From the NCBI GenBank assembly GCA_002708845.1, contig PAPI01000001.1, positions 1 through 64,000 of the forward strand: a stretch of 64,000 nt of DNA. The letters are read 5' to 3'. Of the stretch, positions 16,895 through 26,386 are shown piece after piece. Made by a program: the position numbers and the translations under genes. Every line of letters begins with the position of its first letter. The stretch's first letter is position 1. Below the pieces are notes generated by a model. The model ran no database searches. It saw nothing but the letters and a program-made list of their open reading frames with translations, and was not told where the DNA came from. The DNA is from Leeuwenhoekiella sp. (GTDB taxonomy: Bacteria > Bacteroidota > Bacteroidia > Flavobacteriales > Flavobacteriaceae).

Positions 16895-19882
16895 ATGACC
16901 AAAATTAAACTTGCAATTTTTGCGTTTGTTCTGCTGCTCACGGGCGCAGATATATATGCGCAGACTAAAACCATTACAGGTACCGTAAAAGATCCTTCAG
17001 GTATGCCCTTACCCGGAGCTTCTGTTGCTGTAGTGGGTACTAATAAAGGCGCTTCAACAGATTTTGATGGGATGTTCTCAATCGATGGAGTTTCAAATAC
17101 AGATAAACTTCTTATTACTTATGTTGGTTTTGAGAACCAGGAACTAACAGTAGGTTCACAAACTACATTTGATATTACGCTACAGGAAAATGCTGAAGCT
17201 TTAGAAGATGTCGTGGTCGTTGCTTATGGTTCACAAAGCCGAACCAAGGTCACCGGTGCAATTTCTACAGTAGATTCTGATGCTATTGATGCATTACCGG
17301 TTACCAACGCTGAGTCGGCTTTACAGGGTAGAGCTCCGGGTGTTACGGTGACCAATGCAGGTGCACCGGGTACATCCCCCAATGTGCGTATTAGAGGTCT
17401 GGGAACTTTCGGTAATAATGATCCCTTATATGTGATTGATGGCGTTATTGTAGGTAATCTTTCCGGAATCAGTCCAAATGATATCGAATCAGTATCTATA
17501 TTAAAAGATGCTTCAACTACTGCTCTTTATGGATCTTTAGGTTCTAATGGTGTTGTTTTGGTAACTACTAAGAGTGGAAAACAGGGGCGTGGTACACTTT
17601 CGTTTAACGCTCATAGTGGATTTCAAACCATCTACAAGCGTTATAATACCCTAAATACCGATCAATATTTACAATTTGCTAATGAAATAGGCGCAACTAT
17701 TGACAGACCAGCAGATTTTTTAAATAATTATACAAACTTCCAGGACGCAATTTTTCAATCGGGTCTTATTCAGAATTATAACGCTGCTTATTCCGGAGGA
17801 AATGAAAATGGTACGTATCGTTTTTCTGCCAATTATCAAGATCAGGAAGGCGCTGTTATCAATTCTGGTTTTGAACGTTTTTCTTTTAGAGCTACATCCC
17901 AATATACTACCGGTAATTTCAAAATAGGAGAAACAATGTCGGTGGCATTTAGTAAGACTAAACCCATTCTGGAAAGCGGTGGTCGTTCTTTAATTGAACA
18001 TGCTATTAAGGCTGCTCCTTATCTAAATATTTATAACCCAGACAATTTAGGTGGTTTTCAAGGACCTAATAGTGCAGCAGATGGTCAGGATGCTGAAAAC
18101 CCGGTGCGTGTTCAAACACTAAGTGATTTTGAAACCCGAAACGTTTCGGTAATTGGAAATGTATATGCCGAATATGAGATTTTAGACGGTTTAAGCGTAA
18201 GATCACAGGTAGGTATGGACTTTTTTGATGGATTAACCAATCAATTTACACCAGCCTTTAATGATGATAATTTAGGAGCCACTCACTTTCAGAACTTTGC
18301 TTTTGCATTACGTGGAAGTACAAGAGGACAGGCTATTACCTTTGACAACAGCTTGACCTATAAAAAGACTTTTAATGATGTCCATAACTTTGAAGCTTTA
18401 GCTTTGGTTGAGCAGTATACCAGTAAAACAGAAAGTTTTAGTGCAGAGGCGCGTAATACCATTACCAATGAAATTAAAGAATTAGGTAGCGAGCAACAAT
18501 CTGCAGGAAGTACAACTTTTGAGAACAACCGTTTGAGCTATCTGGCCCGTTTAAATTATGATTATGATGATAAATACATCGTATCAGCTTCGTTCAGGAG
18601 AGATGCTTCTTCTCGATTTGGTGCTAATTACCGATGGGGTAATTTCCCGGCATTTTCATTAGGTTGGAATATAGCTCGAGAAGATTTTATGAGTGGCAGT
18701 GATATTAGTACGCTTAAGCTTAGAGGTAGTTACGGTATAACCGGTAGTGACCGTATTGCTGATTACAGATATTCAACTACACTATTTAGTGACTTTGTTT
18801 ATCCTGTAGGTGGTTTAGCGGCTATAGGTACGACTCCTAATGGTCTGGCAAATCCCGATTTAAAATGGGAGGAGACCAGTATGTTGAACCTGGGTCTTGA
18901 TTTTGCTGCACTAAACAATAAACTTACCGCATCATTAGAATATTATAGAAATAAAAGTGATGAGTTATTAGTAGATATCCAGCTTCCTCTTTCTTTCGGA
19001 TATAGTAGTTCTACCCTTGCTTCTAATGCCGCTTCGGTTCAGACCAAAGGGGTGGAATTAGCTTTAGGATATAACGATTATGATGGTGATTTTACTTGGT
19101 CTGTAAATGTAAATTTAGGAACCAGTAAAAACGAGGTTTTGGATCTTGGTGGAAGTACAGAACAGTTTTTCTTTGATGGTTTTGAAGGTGAGCGTGTGAT
19201 ACGAGCTGAGCCCGGAGAACCTTTATTTCACTTCTACGGCCTAGTTACCGACGGTATTTATCAAAACCAGGCTGAAGTAGATGCTGTTTTCACAGCAAAT
19301 CCAGAGCAGGATGTAGTACAGCCAGGTGATATACGTTATGTAGACACTAATAATGATGGTACCATCAACTCTGCCGACAGACAGATCATAGGTAACCCTT
19401 ATCCAGATTTAACTTACGGTTTAAATTTTGATGCCCGTTATAAAAACGTTGACTTCAACTTATTTATCAATGGTGTTGCAGGTAATGATATTTACAACAC
19501 AAACATCTACGATTTGCAAGGTATGACTCGTTTGTTTAATGCCGGGGTTGAGGTTTTAGATCGTTGGACTCCTACTAATCCATCTAATTCTATACCGCGT
19601 TACGATGGAGCTCCGCAAAACGTTGTCGCTTCAGACCGTTTTGTAGAAGACGGTTCGTATATGCGTCTTAAAAATTTAAGCGTAGGTTACACATTTGATG
19701 ACGGCGTGATCGATTTTATTAAGCGTTTAAGAGTATATATGAGCGGACAAAACTTAATCACTTTGACCAATTACTCAGGGTTAGATCCTGAAGTGGTAAG
19801 TAGAGCTGGTGAAGTTGGCTTTGATCGTGGTGACTATCCACAGCCGGTTTCTGTATTATTAGGTTTTGATGTATCATTTTAA
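16895..19882 (+). CDS. SusC/RagA-family TonB-linked outer membrane transporter
   Basis: 995 residues. Order: signal peptide (to IYAQ); carboxypeptidase-like domain (about 25-105, GTVKDPSGMPLPGASVAVVGTN and STDFDGMFSI); plug (about 115-225, ALQGRAPGVTVTNAG and RIRGLGTFGNNDPLYVIDG); 22-strand barrel to the C-terminal Phe. It imports oligosaccharides across the outer membrane with SusD as lid, driven by TonB. It is followed 12 bp later by susD. With the GH10 xylanase and xylan side-chain enzymes downstream, the cargo is inferred to be decorated xylo-oligosaccharides. Confidence 0.95.
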   Translation: MTKIKLAIFAFVLLLTGADIYAQTKTITGTVKDPSGMPLPGASVAVVGTNKGASTDFDGMFSIDGVSNTDKLLITYVGFENQELTVGSQTTFDITLQENAEALEDVVVVAYGSQSRTKVTGAISTVDSDAIDALPVTNAESALQGRAPGVTVTNAGAPGTSPNVRIRGLGTFGNNDPLYVIDGVIVGNLSGISPNDIESVSILKDASTTALYGSLGSNGVVLVTTKSGKQGRGTLSFNAHSGFQTIYKRYNTLNTDQYLQFANEIGATIDRPADFLNNYTNFQDAIFQSGLIQNYNAAYSGGNENGTYRFSANYQDQEGAVINSGFERFSFRATSQYTTGNFKIGETMSVAFSKTKPILESGGRSLIEHAIKAAPYLNIYNPDNLGGFQGPNSAADGQDAENPVRVQTLSDFETRNVSVIGNVYAEYEILDGLSVRSQVGMDFFDGLTNQFTPAFNDDNLGATHFQNFAFALRGSTRGQAITFDNSLTYKKTFNDVHNFEALALVEQYTSKTESFSAEARNTITNEIKELGSEQQSAGSTTFENNRLSYLARLNYDYDDKYIVSASFRRDASSRFGANYRWGNFPAFSLGWNIAREDFMSGSDISTLKLRGSYGITGSDRIADYRYSTTLFSDFVYPVGGLAAIGTTPNGLANPDLKWEETSMLNLGLDFAALNNKLTASLEYYRNKSDELLVDIQLPLSFGYSSSTLASNAASVQTKGVELALGYNDYDGDFTWSVNVNLGTSKNEVLDLGGSTEQFFFDGFEGERVIRAEPGEPLFHFYGLVTDGIYQNQAEVDAVFTANPEQDVVQPGDIRYVDTNNDGTINSADRQIIGNPYPDLTYGLNFDARYKNVDFNLFINGVAGNDIYNTNIYDLQGMTRLFNAGVEVLDRWTPTNPSNSIPRYDGAPQNVVASDRFVEDGSYMRLKNLSVGYTFDDGVIDFIKRLRVYMSGQNLITLTNYSGLDPEVVSRAGEVGFDRGDYPQPVSVLLGFDVSF

Positions 19883-19894
19883 AAAAAAAGAATT

Positions 19895-21379
19895 ATGAAA
19901 AACTATAAAATTTTTGCACTGTTTGCCCTTGTTTTTGTGGTGACACAGTCTTGCGACGAAAGCAATTTGGAACTGACTAATCCAAATGCTTTGAGTCCTG
20001 AAACATTTTTTACAAACGAAGAACAGGTAAGATCTGCGGTAAATGCATCGTATGCCCAAAATCAAACCAATGCGCTTTACAGTCGACTTTTATTCTACAT
20101 GTATGATAACATGGGGCAGGATAACAGTCCTAACCCGCAGCAGGAAGCAAACAAATTAACCTATAGCAGGTTTACGTTTGACTCGAGTAACACAGAAATC
20201 GCTGATTTTTGGGACAGCTGTTTCAAAGGGGTGAACAAAGCGAACTTTGTAATTTCTAATATTGATCGTATTAATGAAATTCCGGAGTCGATTTTGTCTA
20301 CCAGATTGAAGAATAAGTATATCGCAGAGGCGCGTTTTTTAAGAGGTCATTACTACTTTTTATTAGCCACTCGTTTTGGAGGTGTACCCTTATTTAGTGG
20401 ACTTCCTGAAGGTCCTGAAGGTCAGCCTCGTGCTACCCGAGATGAAGTTTTTGCACAGATTATTGAAGATTTTCGTTTTGCAGCAGATAATTTACTTGAA
20501 AGAGGCGAGGAGTTAAACGGGCGTGCAACTAAAGGTGCAGCATTAGCCTACCTCGGTAAGGCACTTTTGTTTCAAAAGCAATATGGACCGGCCTACGATG
20601 CTTTTGATGATATCACCGGATACGATTTAGAAGATAATTACTTCGATAACTTCAAGGAAGAAACAGAACACGGAATTGAATCGCTTTTTGAAATTGAATT
20701 TGATCGTGCCATCGGTACAGCAAATAAATGGGATTCAAATGTTAGTGCACAGGGTTTTAATGAGTCTACCTTTAGAGGTCAGGATTATGGGGTTTTAGAT
20801 TGGTTTAATGTATACCCATCACAGGATTTATTAGATGAATACGAAGAAGGGGATATTCGCTCAGCCGAAAACTTTTATTTCGAAGGAGATACATATAATA
20901 ATGGAGAAGGGATAATTGTAGAAAGTGATTTATCAACAACAGCGGGTGTACGTCCTGCAGGGTGGAGAAAATATCAAAACTACTACCGTCGTACTGCAGA
21001 AGAACAGGAGTCAGGTATCAATTTTAAAGTAATACGTTATGCAGATGTGCTTTTAATGAAAGCAGAAGCAGCAAATGAAACTAGCAGAACTGCTGAAGCG
21101 ATTACGCTCATTAATAGAGTGAGAGACCGTGCAGGATTAGATGATATAGCAGATGAACTTTCTAAACAACAGGTTTTTGATGCGATTGTACACGAGCGTA
21201 AAGTAGAACTAGCCGGAGAGCAGGTTCGTTTTGATGACATCATTAGATGGGGTATCGCAAGTACAGAACTTGCCGGCACTGGTTTCCAGCAAGGTAAACA
21301 CGAAGTTTGGCCAATTCCAGATCGGGAGATTAGTGCCAATGACGCAATTAGTCAGGAGGATCAGAATCCTGGTTATTAA
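19895..21379 (+). CDS. SusD/RagB-family glycan-binding lipoprotein
   Basis: 494 residues. Lipobox VVTQSC. N-terminal region NPNALSPETFFTNEEQVRSAVNASY and middle FLRGHYYFLLATRFGGVPL are typical of SusD-like proteins; the C-terminus has VIRYADVLLMKAEAANE and the final NPGY common in the family. It is the surface lid of the SusC transporter just upstream and binds the incoming oligosaccharide. A strong hairpin terminator follows, separating it from the VCBS gene. Confidence 0.94.
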   Translation: MKNYKIFALFALVFVVTQSCDESNLELTNPNALSPETFFTNEEQVRSAVNASYAQNQTNALYSRLLFYMYDNMGQDNSPNPQQEANKLTYSRFTFDSSNTEIADFWDSCFKGVNKANFVISNIDRINEIPESILSTRLKNKYIAEARFLRGHYYFLLATRFGGVPLFSGLPEGPEGQPRATRDEVFAQIIEDFRFAADNLLERGEELNGRATKGAALAYLGKALLFQKQYGPAYDAFDDITGYDLEDNYFDNFKEETEHGIESLFEIEFDRAIGTANKWDSNVSAQGFNESTFRGQDYGVLDWFNVYPSQDLLDEYEEGDIRSAENFYFEGDTYNNGEGIIVESDLSTTAGVRPAGWRKYQNYYRRTAEEQESGINFKVIRYADVLLMKAEAANETSRTAEAITLINRVRDRAGLDDIADELSKQQVFDAIVHERKVELAGEQVRFDDIIRWGIASTELAGTGFQQGKHEVWPIPDREISANDAISQEDQNPGY

Positions 21380-21398
21380 TTTGAATTGGTTTTCAATC

Positions 21399-21428
21399 GA
21401 AGCAACACTATTTTTATAGTGTTGCTTC
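21399..21428 (+). terminator. Stem-loop terminator/attenuator after susD
   Basis: GAAGCAACACTA (21399-21410) pairs perfectly with TAGTGTTGCTTC (21417-21428), a 12-bp stem with a T-rich 6-base loop. The tail CTTGTTT is only partly T-rich. Because same-strand PUL genes follow 41 bp later, it may act as a partial terminator or as an mRNA-stabilising end keeping susCD above the rest. Confidence 0.65.
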
Positions 21429-21469
21429 CTTGTTTATAAAACTTTTAATTTTCCTGAACCCTTAAACGT

Positions 21470-24400
21470 ATGACTTTTAGGATACCGATTTATTCAAAGA
21501 TTTTAGCCATAGGCCTTGTTGTGCATTTTCTGACCTCTTGTGCAGAGACTGAAGAGAAACAAACAGCAGAGCCTGAAAATGATTTCAAAATTTTTGAAAG
21601 CCTTAATGCAGAAGCTACAGGAGTTTCTTTTACCAATGCTTTGACTGAAAACGATTCACTCAACTATTTCACCTACAACTATATTTATATGGGAGGTGGT
21701 GTTGCGGCTGGTGACATCAATAATGACGGGCTTATAGATCTGTATTTTACCGGAAATCAGGTTCAGAATAAACTGTATCTTAATAAAGGCAATTTGCAAT
21801 TTGAAGACATTACCATGCCTGCAGGCGTAGGAGGGGATGAGCGCTGGTACACAGGAGTTACAATGGCAGATATTAATGGCGACGGTTATCTGGACATCTA
21901 TTGCTCGGTAAGCGGCAAGTTTGAGCCTCATACCAATCAGCTGTTTATAAATAATGGAAACAATACGTTTACCGAAAAAGCTTCAGAATACGGTCTTGCT
22001 GATGCCGGGCATAGCATTCAGGCTACTTTTTTTGACTACGACAAGGATGGGGATTTAGATATGTATCAGGCTAATTATCCGCCTACCAAATTCAGTTCAC
22101 CTACCTGGGTTTACAAGCAGTATATGCGGGATCCTACAGATCTTCAGACAGATCACCTCTATGAAAACACCGGTGACGGTTTTGTTGATGTAACTGATCA
22201 GGCCGGTTTACGATCCTATAATCTTTCGCTAAGCGCAACTATTGGGGATTTAAATAACGATGGCTGGCCCGATATTTATGTTTCCAGCGACTTTAACTCG
22301 CCCGATCTTATGTATATCAACAATGGGGACGGAAGCTTTAAGGAAGTGATTAAAGAGGCAACCGCTCAAACAGCTTTTTACGGCATGGGTGTTGATATTG
22401 CCGACTTTAATAACGACGGCTTGCTCGATTTCTTTCAGGCAGATATGGACGCCAAGATCAATCGCCGCAAAAAGGCAAATATGGCCAGTATGAATGCCGA
22501 TTTGTTTTGGAGTGTGGTCGATGCGGGATTTCATTATCAATATATGCACAATTGTATGCAACTGAATAATGGGGTTTTTAATACCGAAGGTATACCCGAT
22601 TTTTCTAATATTTCACGCATAACCGGTACTTCTTCTACAGACTGGAGTTGGGGACCCTTATTTGCCGATTTTGACAATGACGGACTCAAAGATTTATTTA
22701 TTTCAAATGGTACCCGTCGCGAGATCAATGATAACGATTATTTCAACCGCATTGAAGAAAAAGGAGGGATTGCTCAGGATAGTCTGTTGTTCTGGAGCCA
22801 AAATATTCCGGAGGAGAAACTGGATAATTTCATGTTTCAGAATAAAGGCGATTATGCTTTTGAAAAGGCTAACGACACCTGGAATATTAGTTTTAAAGGC
22901 TTTTCAAATGGAGGCATTTACGCAGATTTAGATAATGATGGGGATTTGGAATTGGTGACCAATAATATTGACGACCCGGCTTCCATATTTGAAAATAAGG
23001 CATCAGAACGGTCTAATTTTTTAAGGGTAAAATTTAAAGGAAACAGTGCAAATACGATGGGCGTAGGCAATAGGGTGTATGTCACTGCAGGTGATACGAT
23101 CCAGATGCAAGAGCTCACGTTAACAAGAGGTTTTCAATCTTCTGTTGCTCCGGTATTGTATTTCGGACTCAATAATGCGGAAAGCATTGATGAAATTCGT
23201 GTAGTATGGACTAATGGAAAAGAGCAGAAACTAACAAATACAAAAGTCAACCAGGAATTGATTTTTGAGGAAAATAATGCAGCAATGCCTGAGAACACGA
23301 TCAATCCGCCTCAGGAAGAAAGACTTTTTACACAAGCTGATTCCACGGTATTTCCACAATTTAAACACGTAGAGAACACCTACGATGATTTTAAAGATCA
23401 GGTATTGCTCCCGCACAAAATGTCAGAATTTGGCCCAGCATTAGCAGTAGGAGATGTCAATAATGACGGACTCGAAGATTATTATGTAGGTGGTGCTAAA
23501 GATGAGGAAGCCGCGCTTTTCATGCAAACCACAAATGGAATTAATCGGGTTGATCTAAATGTGTTCCAAAGCGATAAGGGGTATGAGGATGTGGACGCCG
23601 TATTTTTTGATGCAGATGGTGATGGGTTTCAGGATCTTTATGTGGTAAGCGGTGGCTACGAATTTGCGAAAAAACCACAACTGTTAAACGACAGACTTTA
23701 TCTCAATGATCAAAAGGGAAATTTTAAAGCGGTAGCTAATGCCTTGCCCAAACTACAGTCAAGTGGTTCTAAAGTGTATGCAGAAGATTTTGATGGGGAT
23801 GGAAAGCAGGATCTTTTGGTTTTGGGAAGACAGATTCCCGGTAAATATCCGGAACCTGCGTCGTCATTTCTTTTAAAAAATACGGGTACCACCGGAAAAC
23901 CCAGATTTGAGATAGATAGTGAAATGCAACCGGAAGCATTTACAGATTTAGGTATGGCAACCGCTGCTTCGGTTTCAGATTTTAATCAGGATGGCAGAGC
24001 CGATATTGTGATTGTAGGGGAGTGGATGCCTATTCGCTTTTTTGAAAATACCACAAACGGTTTCGTCGAGGTCACAAATGATTTGCTTGCTGAGGACACT
24101 ACCGGTTGGTGGTGGAGTATAGCTTCCGGCGATTTTGATGGGGATGGAGATACAGACTACATTCTGGGTAATAATGGCTTGAATTATAAGTACAAGGCTT
24201 CAAAAGAAGAACCTTTTGATATCTACGCAGGTGATTTTGACAACAATGAAAATGAAGACATCGTATTGGGCTATTATAACGACGGAAAACAATATCCACT
24301 ACGTGGCAGGCAGTGCTCATCTCAGCAAATTCCGGGTATCAAACAGAAATTTAAAGATTATGCCAGTTTTTCTGAAGCGACACTTGATGAGGTTTATTCC

Positions 24401-24805
24401 GAAAAAGTATTGAACAGTTCGCTGCATTATCAGGTAAAATCCTTTGCCAGTATTTATTTGGAAAATAAGAATGGCAAAATGGTTGTACATCAATTACCCA
24501 GAGCCGCACAGTTATCGAGTGTGACCAGTATCCTTGTCGAAGACTTTAATAAAGACGGAAATCTGGACGCTGTATTAGCCGGAAACTTATACCAGTCTGA
24601 GATTGAAACGCCACGTAATGATGCGTCACGGGGAGTTTTTCTTGCAGGAGATGGTAAAGGTAATTTTACAGCGCTACGTCCTGCAGAAAGCGGCATTTTT
24701 ATACCGGGAGATGTAAAGAACTTAAAAAGATATCAACTGGGAGATGAGACGTATATTTTAGCTGCAAAAAACTCAGATTATTTGCAGGCTTTAAAGCTGA
24801 ATTAA
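21470..24805 (+). CDS. VCBS/FG-GAP repeat lipoprotein with ASPIC/UnbV domain
   Basis: 1111 residues. Lipobox LTSC, so it is outer-membrane anchored. It carries many FG-GAP/VCBS calcium-binding repeats in two blocks (about 65-480 and 640-1090), recognisable as DINNDGLIDLYF, ADINGDGYLDIY, DFNNDGLLDFF, DFDGDGKQDLL and DFNKDGNLDAV. Between them lies an ASPIC/UnbV module (about 510-595, ASERSNFLRVKFKG to VWTNGKEQKL). Such proteins form beta-propellers; the calcium motifs are seen, the ligand is unknown. It sits between susD and a vanadium haloperoxidase, a neighbourhood I recall from other Bacteroidota. Probably a surface scaffold or glycan-binding protein of the PUL. Confidence 0.85.
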   Translation: MTFRIPIYSKILAIGLVVHFLTSCAETEEKQTAEPENDFKIFESLNAEATGVSFTNALTENDSLNYFTYNYIYMGGGVAAGDINNDGLIDLYFTGNQVQNKLYLNKGNLQFEDITMPAGVGGDERWYTGVTMADINGDGYLDIYCSVSGKFEPHTNQLFINNGNNTFTEKASEYGLADAGHSIQATFFDYDKDGDLDMYQANYPPTKFSSPTWVYKQYMRDPTDLQTDHLYENTGDGFVDVTDQAGLRSYNLSLSATIGDLNNDGWPDIYVSSDFNSPDLMYINNGDGSFKEVIKEATAQTAFYGMGVDIADFNNDGLLDFFQADMDAKINRRKKANMASMNADLFWSVVDAGFHYQYMHNCMQLNNGVFNTEGIPDFSNISRITGTSSTDWSWGPLFADFDNDGLKDLFISNGTRREINDNDYFNRIEEKGGIAQDSLLFWSQNIPEEKLDNFMFQNKGDYAFEKANDTWNISFKGFSNGGIYADLDNDGDLELVTNNIDDPASIFENKASERSNFLRVKFKGNSANTMGVGNRVYVTAGDTIQMQELTLTRGFQSSVAPVLYFGLNNAESIDEIRVVWTNGKEQKLTNTKVNQELIFEENNAAMPENTINPPQEERLFTQADSTVFPQFKHVENTYDDFKDQVLLPHKMSEFGPALAVGDVNNDGLEDYYVGGAKDEEAALFMQTTNGINRVDLNVFQSDKGYEDVDAVFFDADGDGFQDLYVVSGGYEFAKKPQLLNDRLYLNDQKGNFKAVANALPKLQSSGSKVYAEDFDGDGKQDLLVLGRQIPGKYPEPASSFLLKNTGTTGKPRFEIDSEMQPEAFTDLGMATAASVSDFNQDGRADIVIVGEWMPIRFFENTTNGFVEVTNDLLAEDTTGWWWSIASGDFDGDGDTDYILGNNGLNYKYKASKEEPFDIYAGDFDNNENEDIVLGYYNDGKQYPLRGRQCSSQQIPGIKQKFKDYASFSEATLDEVYSEKVLNSSLHYQVKSFASIYLENKNGKMVVHQLPRAAQLSSVTSILVEDFNKDGNLDAVLAGNLYQSEIETPRNDASRGVFLAGDGKGNFTALRPAESGIFIPGDVKNLKRYQLGDETYILAAKNSDYLQALKLN

Positions 24806-24882
24806 TGTCTCAAAAAATGGAAATGTGTTTGATTCACACTAAATAATTTGTTTCTTTATATGCTATTTTTTAAGATTTTATT

Positions 24883-26367
24883 ATGAATATTTTCGATTGC
24901 AAAAAGGGATTTCTGATTTTCCTATTCCTTATTTACACCGTTCCTTATTATGCACAGGAGTACGTGCCTGTGATGAAAGTAGAAGATCGTCTCGAAGCCT
25001 TAAAGGGTCAAAACGTAGCCTACCAATGGTCTGAAATGGCCATTTTAGGTACAGCAAACGATACCGATCGTATTGCTCCAAGACCTACGGTTACTTCGAG
25101 ATTTCTTGCATTGGTTTTTGTAGCGGTTTTTGACGCGTGGTCGGCTTTTGATGATGCCGCAATTCCGGTTTATATGAAAGCTTATGATAAATTTCCTGCT
25201 GCTCAGCAAACGACTGCAAATAAAGAGAAAGCGATTAGTTATGCTGCCTATCACACGTTGCGGGAATACTATCCCTATGACAGCCTTCAGTTTAAGAAAT
25301 TTATGCTTCATTTGGGGTATGATCCCAACGACGACTCTCTAGATCCTACCACACCTGCGGGAATAGGTAATCTGGCGGCACAGGCAACCATTAAAGCCCG
25401 GTATAATGACGGGGCTAATCAATATGGGGAAGTAGAAGGCTTTTCAAAGCCCTATCAGGATTATACCAATTATCAACCGGTGAATACCGTAGACCAGCTA
25501 AACGACTACGACCGCTGGCAGCCCAAATATTTTACACGGGATAGTGGTGAAAAATTTGCGCCTTCGTGTTTGACACCTTATTGGCAGCTGGTTGAACCTA
25601 TCGCACTCAAATCAGCAGATCAGTTTAGACCGGGACCACCGCCAAAAGTGGGTTCCGAACAACTTCAAAAAGAAGTGGAAGAGGTGGTTGAATTACAGGC
25701 TAACCTTACAGATGAAGAACGGGCACTTGTGGAATTTATGCGGGATGGTCCACAGTCTGTACAGCAGGCAGGGCACTGGCTTAAGTTTGCTCAGCAGGTT
25801 TCTAAGCGCGATAATCACACGCTTGATGAAGATGTAAAAATGTTTTTTGCAAATCAGGTAACGGCAATGGATGCATTTATAGCTTCTTGGGATTCTAAGA
25901 TGTTTTACGATTCAGCCAGACCTTTTGCTTTAGTGCATCATTATTTTAAAGATAAAGAGATTAAGGGTTGGAAAGGCCCCGGACTTGGCACTGGAACCAT
26001 CAAAGGTGAAGACTGGCGTCCGTACTCACCGGCAGCTTTTCTTTGCCCTCCGTTTCCCAGTTATACCTCGGGTCACAGTACCATAAGTGGTGCTTGTGCC
26101 GAACTATTAAAGTTATGGACAGGAAGTGACTATCTCGACGTACAGGTAGAATTGGTGCCGGGCGCTCTAACCGAGCCTCAGGCATTGGGAGAACCCATTG
26201 TACTTGATTTCCCCACTTTTACTCAGGCGGCAGAAATGGCCGGAATCTCGCGGGTTATGGGCGGCTACCATATTCAGGCAGATAATATTGCAGGACTCGA
26301 ACTTGGCCGAGATGTGGCGCATCAGGTCTGGGATTTTTATAACTACCACATAGGACAGACAAATTAA
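24883..26367 (+). CDS. Vanadium-dependent haloperoxidase (PAP2 superfamily), exported
   Basis: 494 residues with a Sec signal (LIFLFLIYTVPYYAQ). The vanadate/phosphate site of the PAP2 fold is complete: Lys339 and Arg346 (K-x6-R in KMFYDSARP), Ser396-Gly397-His398 (PSYTSGHS), and Arg457 and His463 (R-x5-H in RVMGGYH). The spacing of K to R and of R to H equals that of fungal chloroperoxidase. The family oxidises halides with H2O2, or in some members acts as a phosphatase; the halide preference cannot be judged here. It is placed between the VCBS lipoprotein and a GH10 xylanase within a xylan locus, so a role on phenolic or lignin-linked material is possible but speculative. Confidence 0.87.
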   Translation: MNIFDCKKGFLIFLFLIYTVPYYAQEYVPVMKVEDRLEALKGQNVAYQWSEMAILGTANDTDRIAPRPTVTSRFLALVFVAVFDAWSAFDDAAIPVYMKAYDKFPAAQQTTANKEKAISYAAYHTLREYYPYDSLQFKKFMLHLGYDPNDDSLDPTTPAGIGNLAAQATIKARYNDGANQYGEVEGFSKPYQDYTNYQPVNTVDQLNDYDRWQPKYFTRDSGEKFAPSCLTPYWQLVEPIALKSADQFRPGPPPKVGSEQLQKEVEEVVELQANLTDEERALVEFMRDGPQSVQQAGHWLKFAQQVSKRDNHTLDEDVKMFFANQVTAMDAFIASWDSKMFYDSARPFALVHHYFKDKEIKGWKGPGLGTGTIKGEDWRPYSPAAFLCPPFPSYTSGHSTISGACAELLKLWTGSDYLDVQVELVPGALTEPQALGEPIVLDFPTFTQAAEMAGISRVMGGYHIQADNIAGLELGRDVAHQVWDFYNYHIGQTN

Positions 26368-26386
26368 TAACGACAACACTTAAGCT

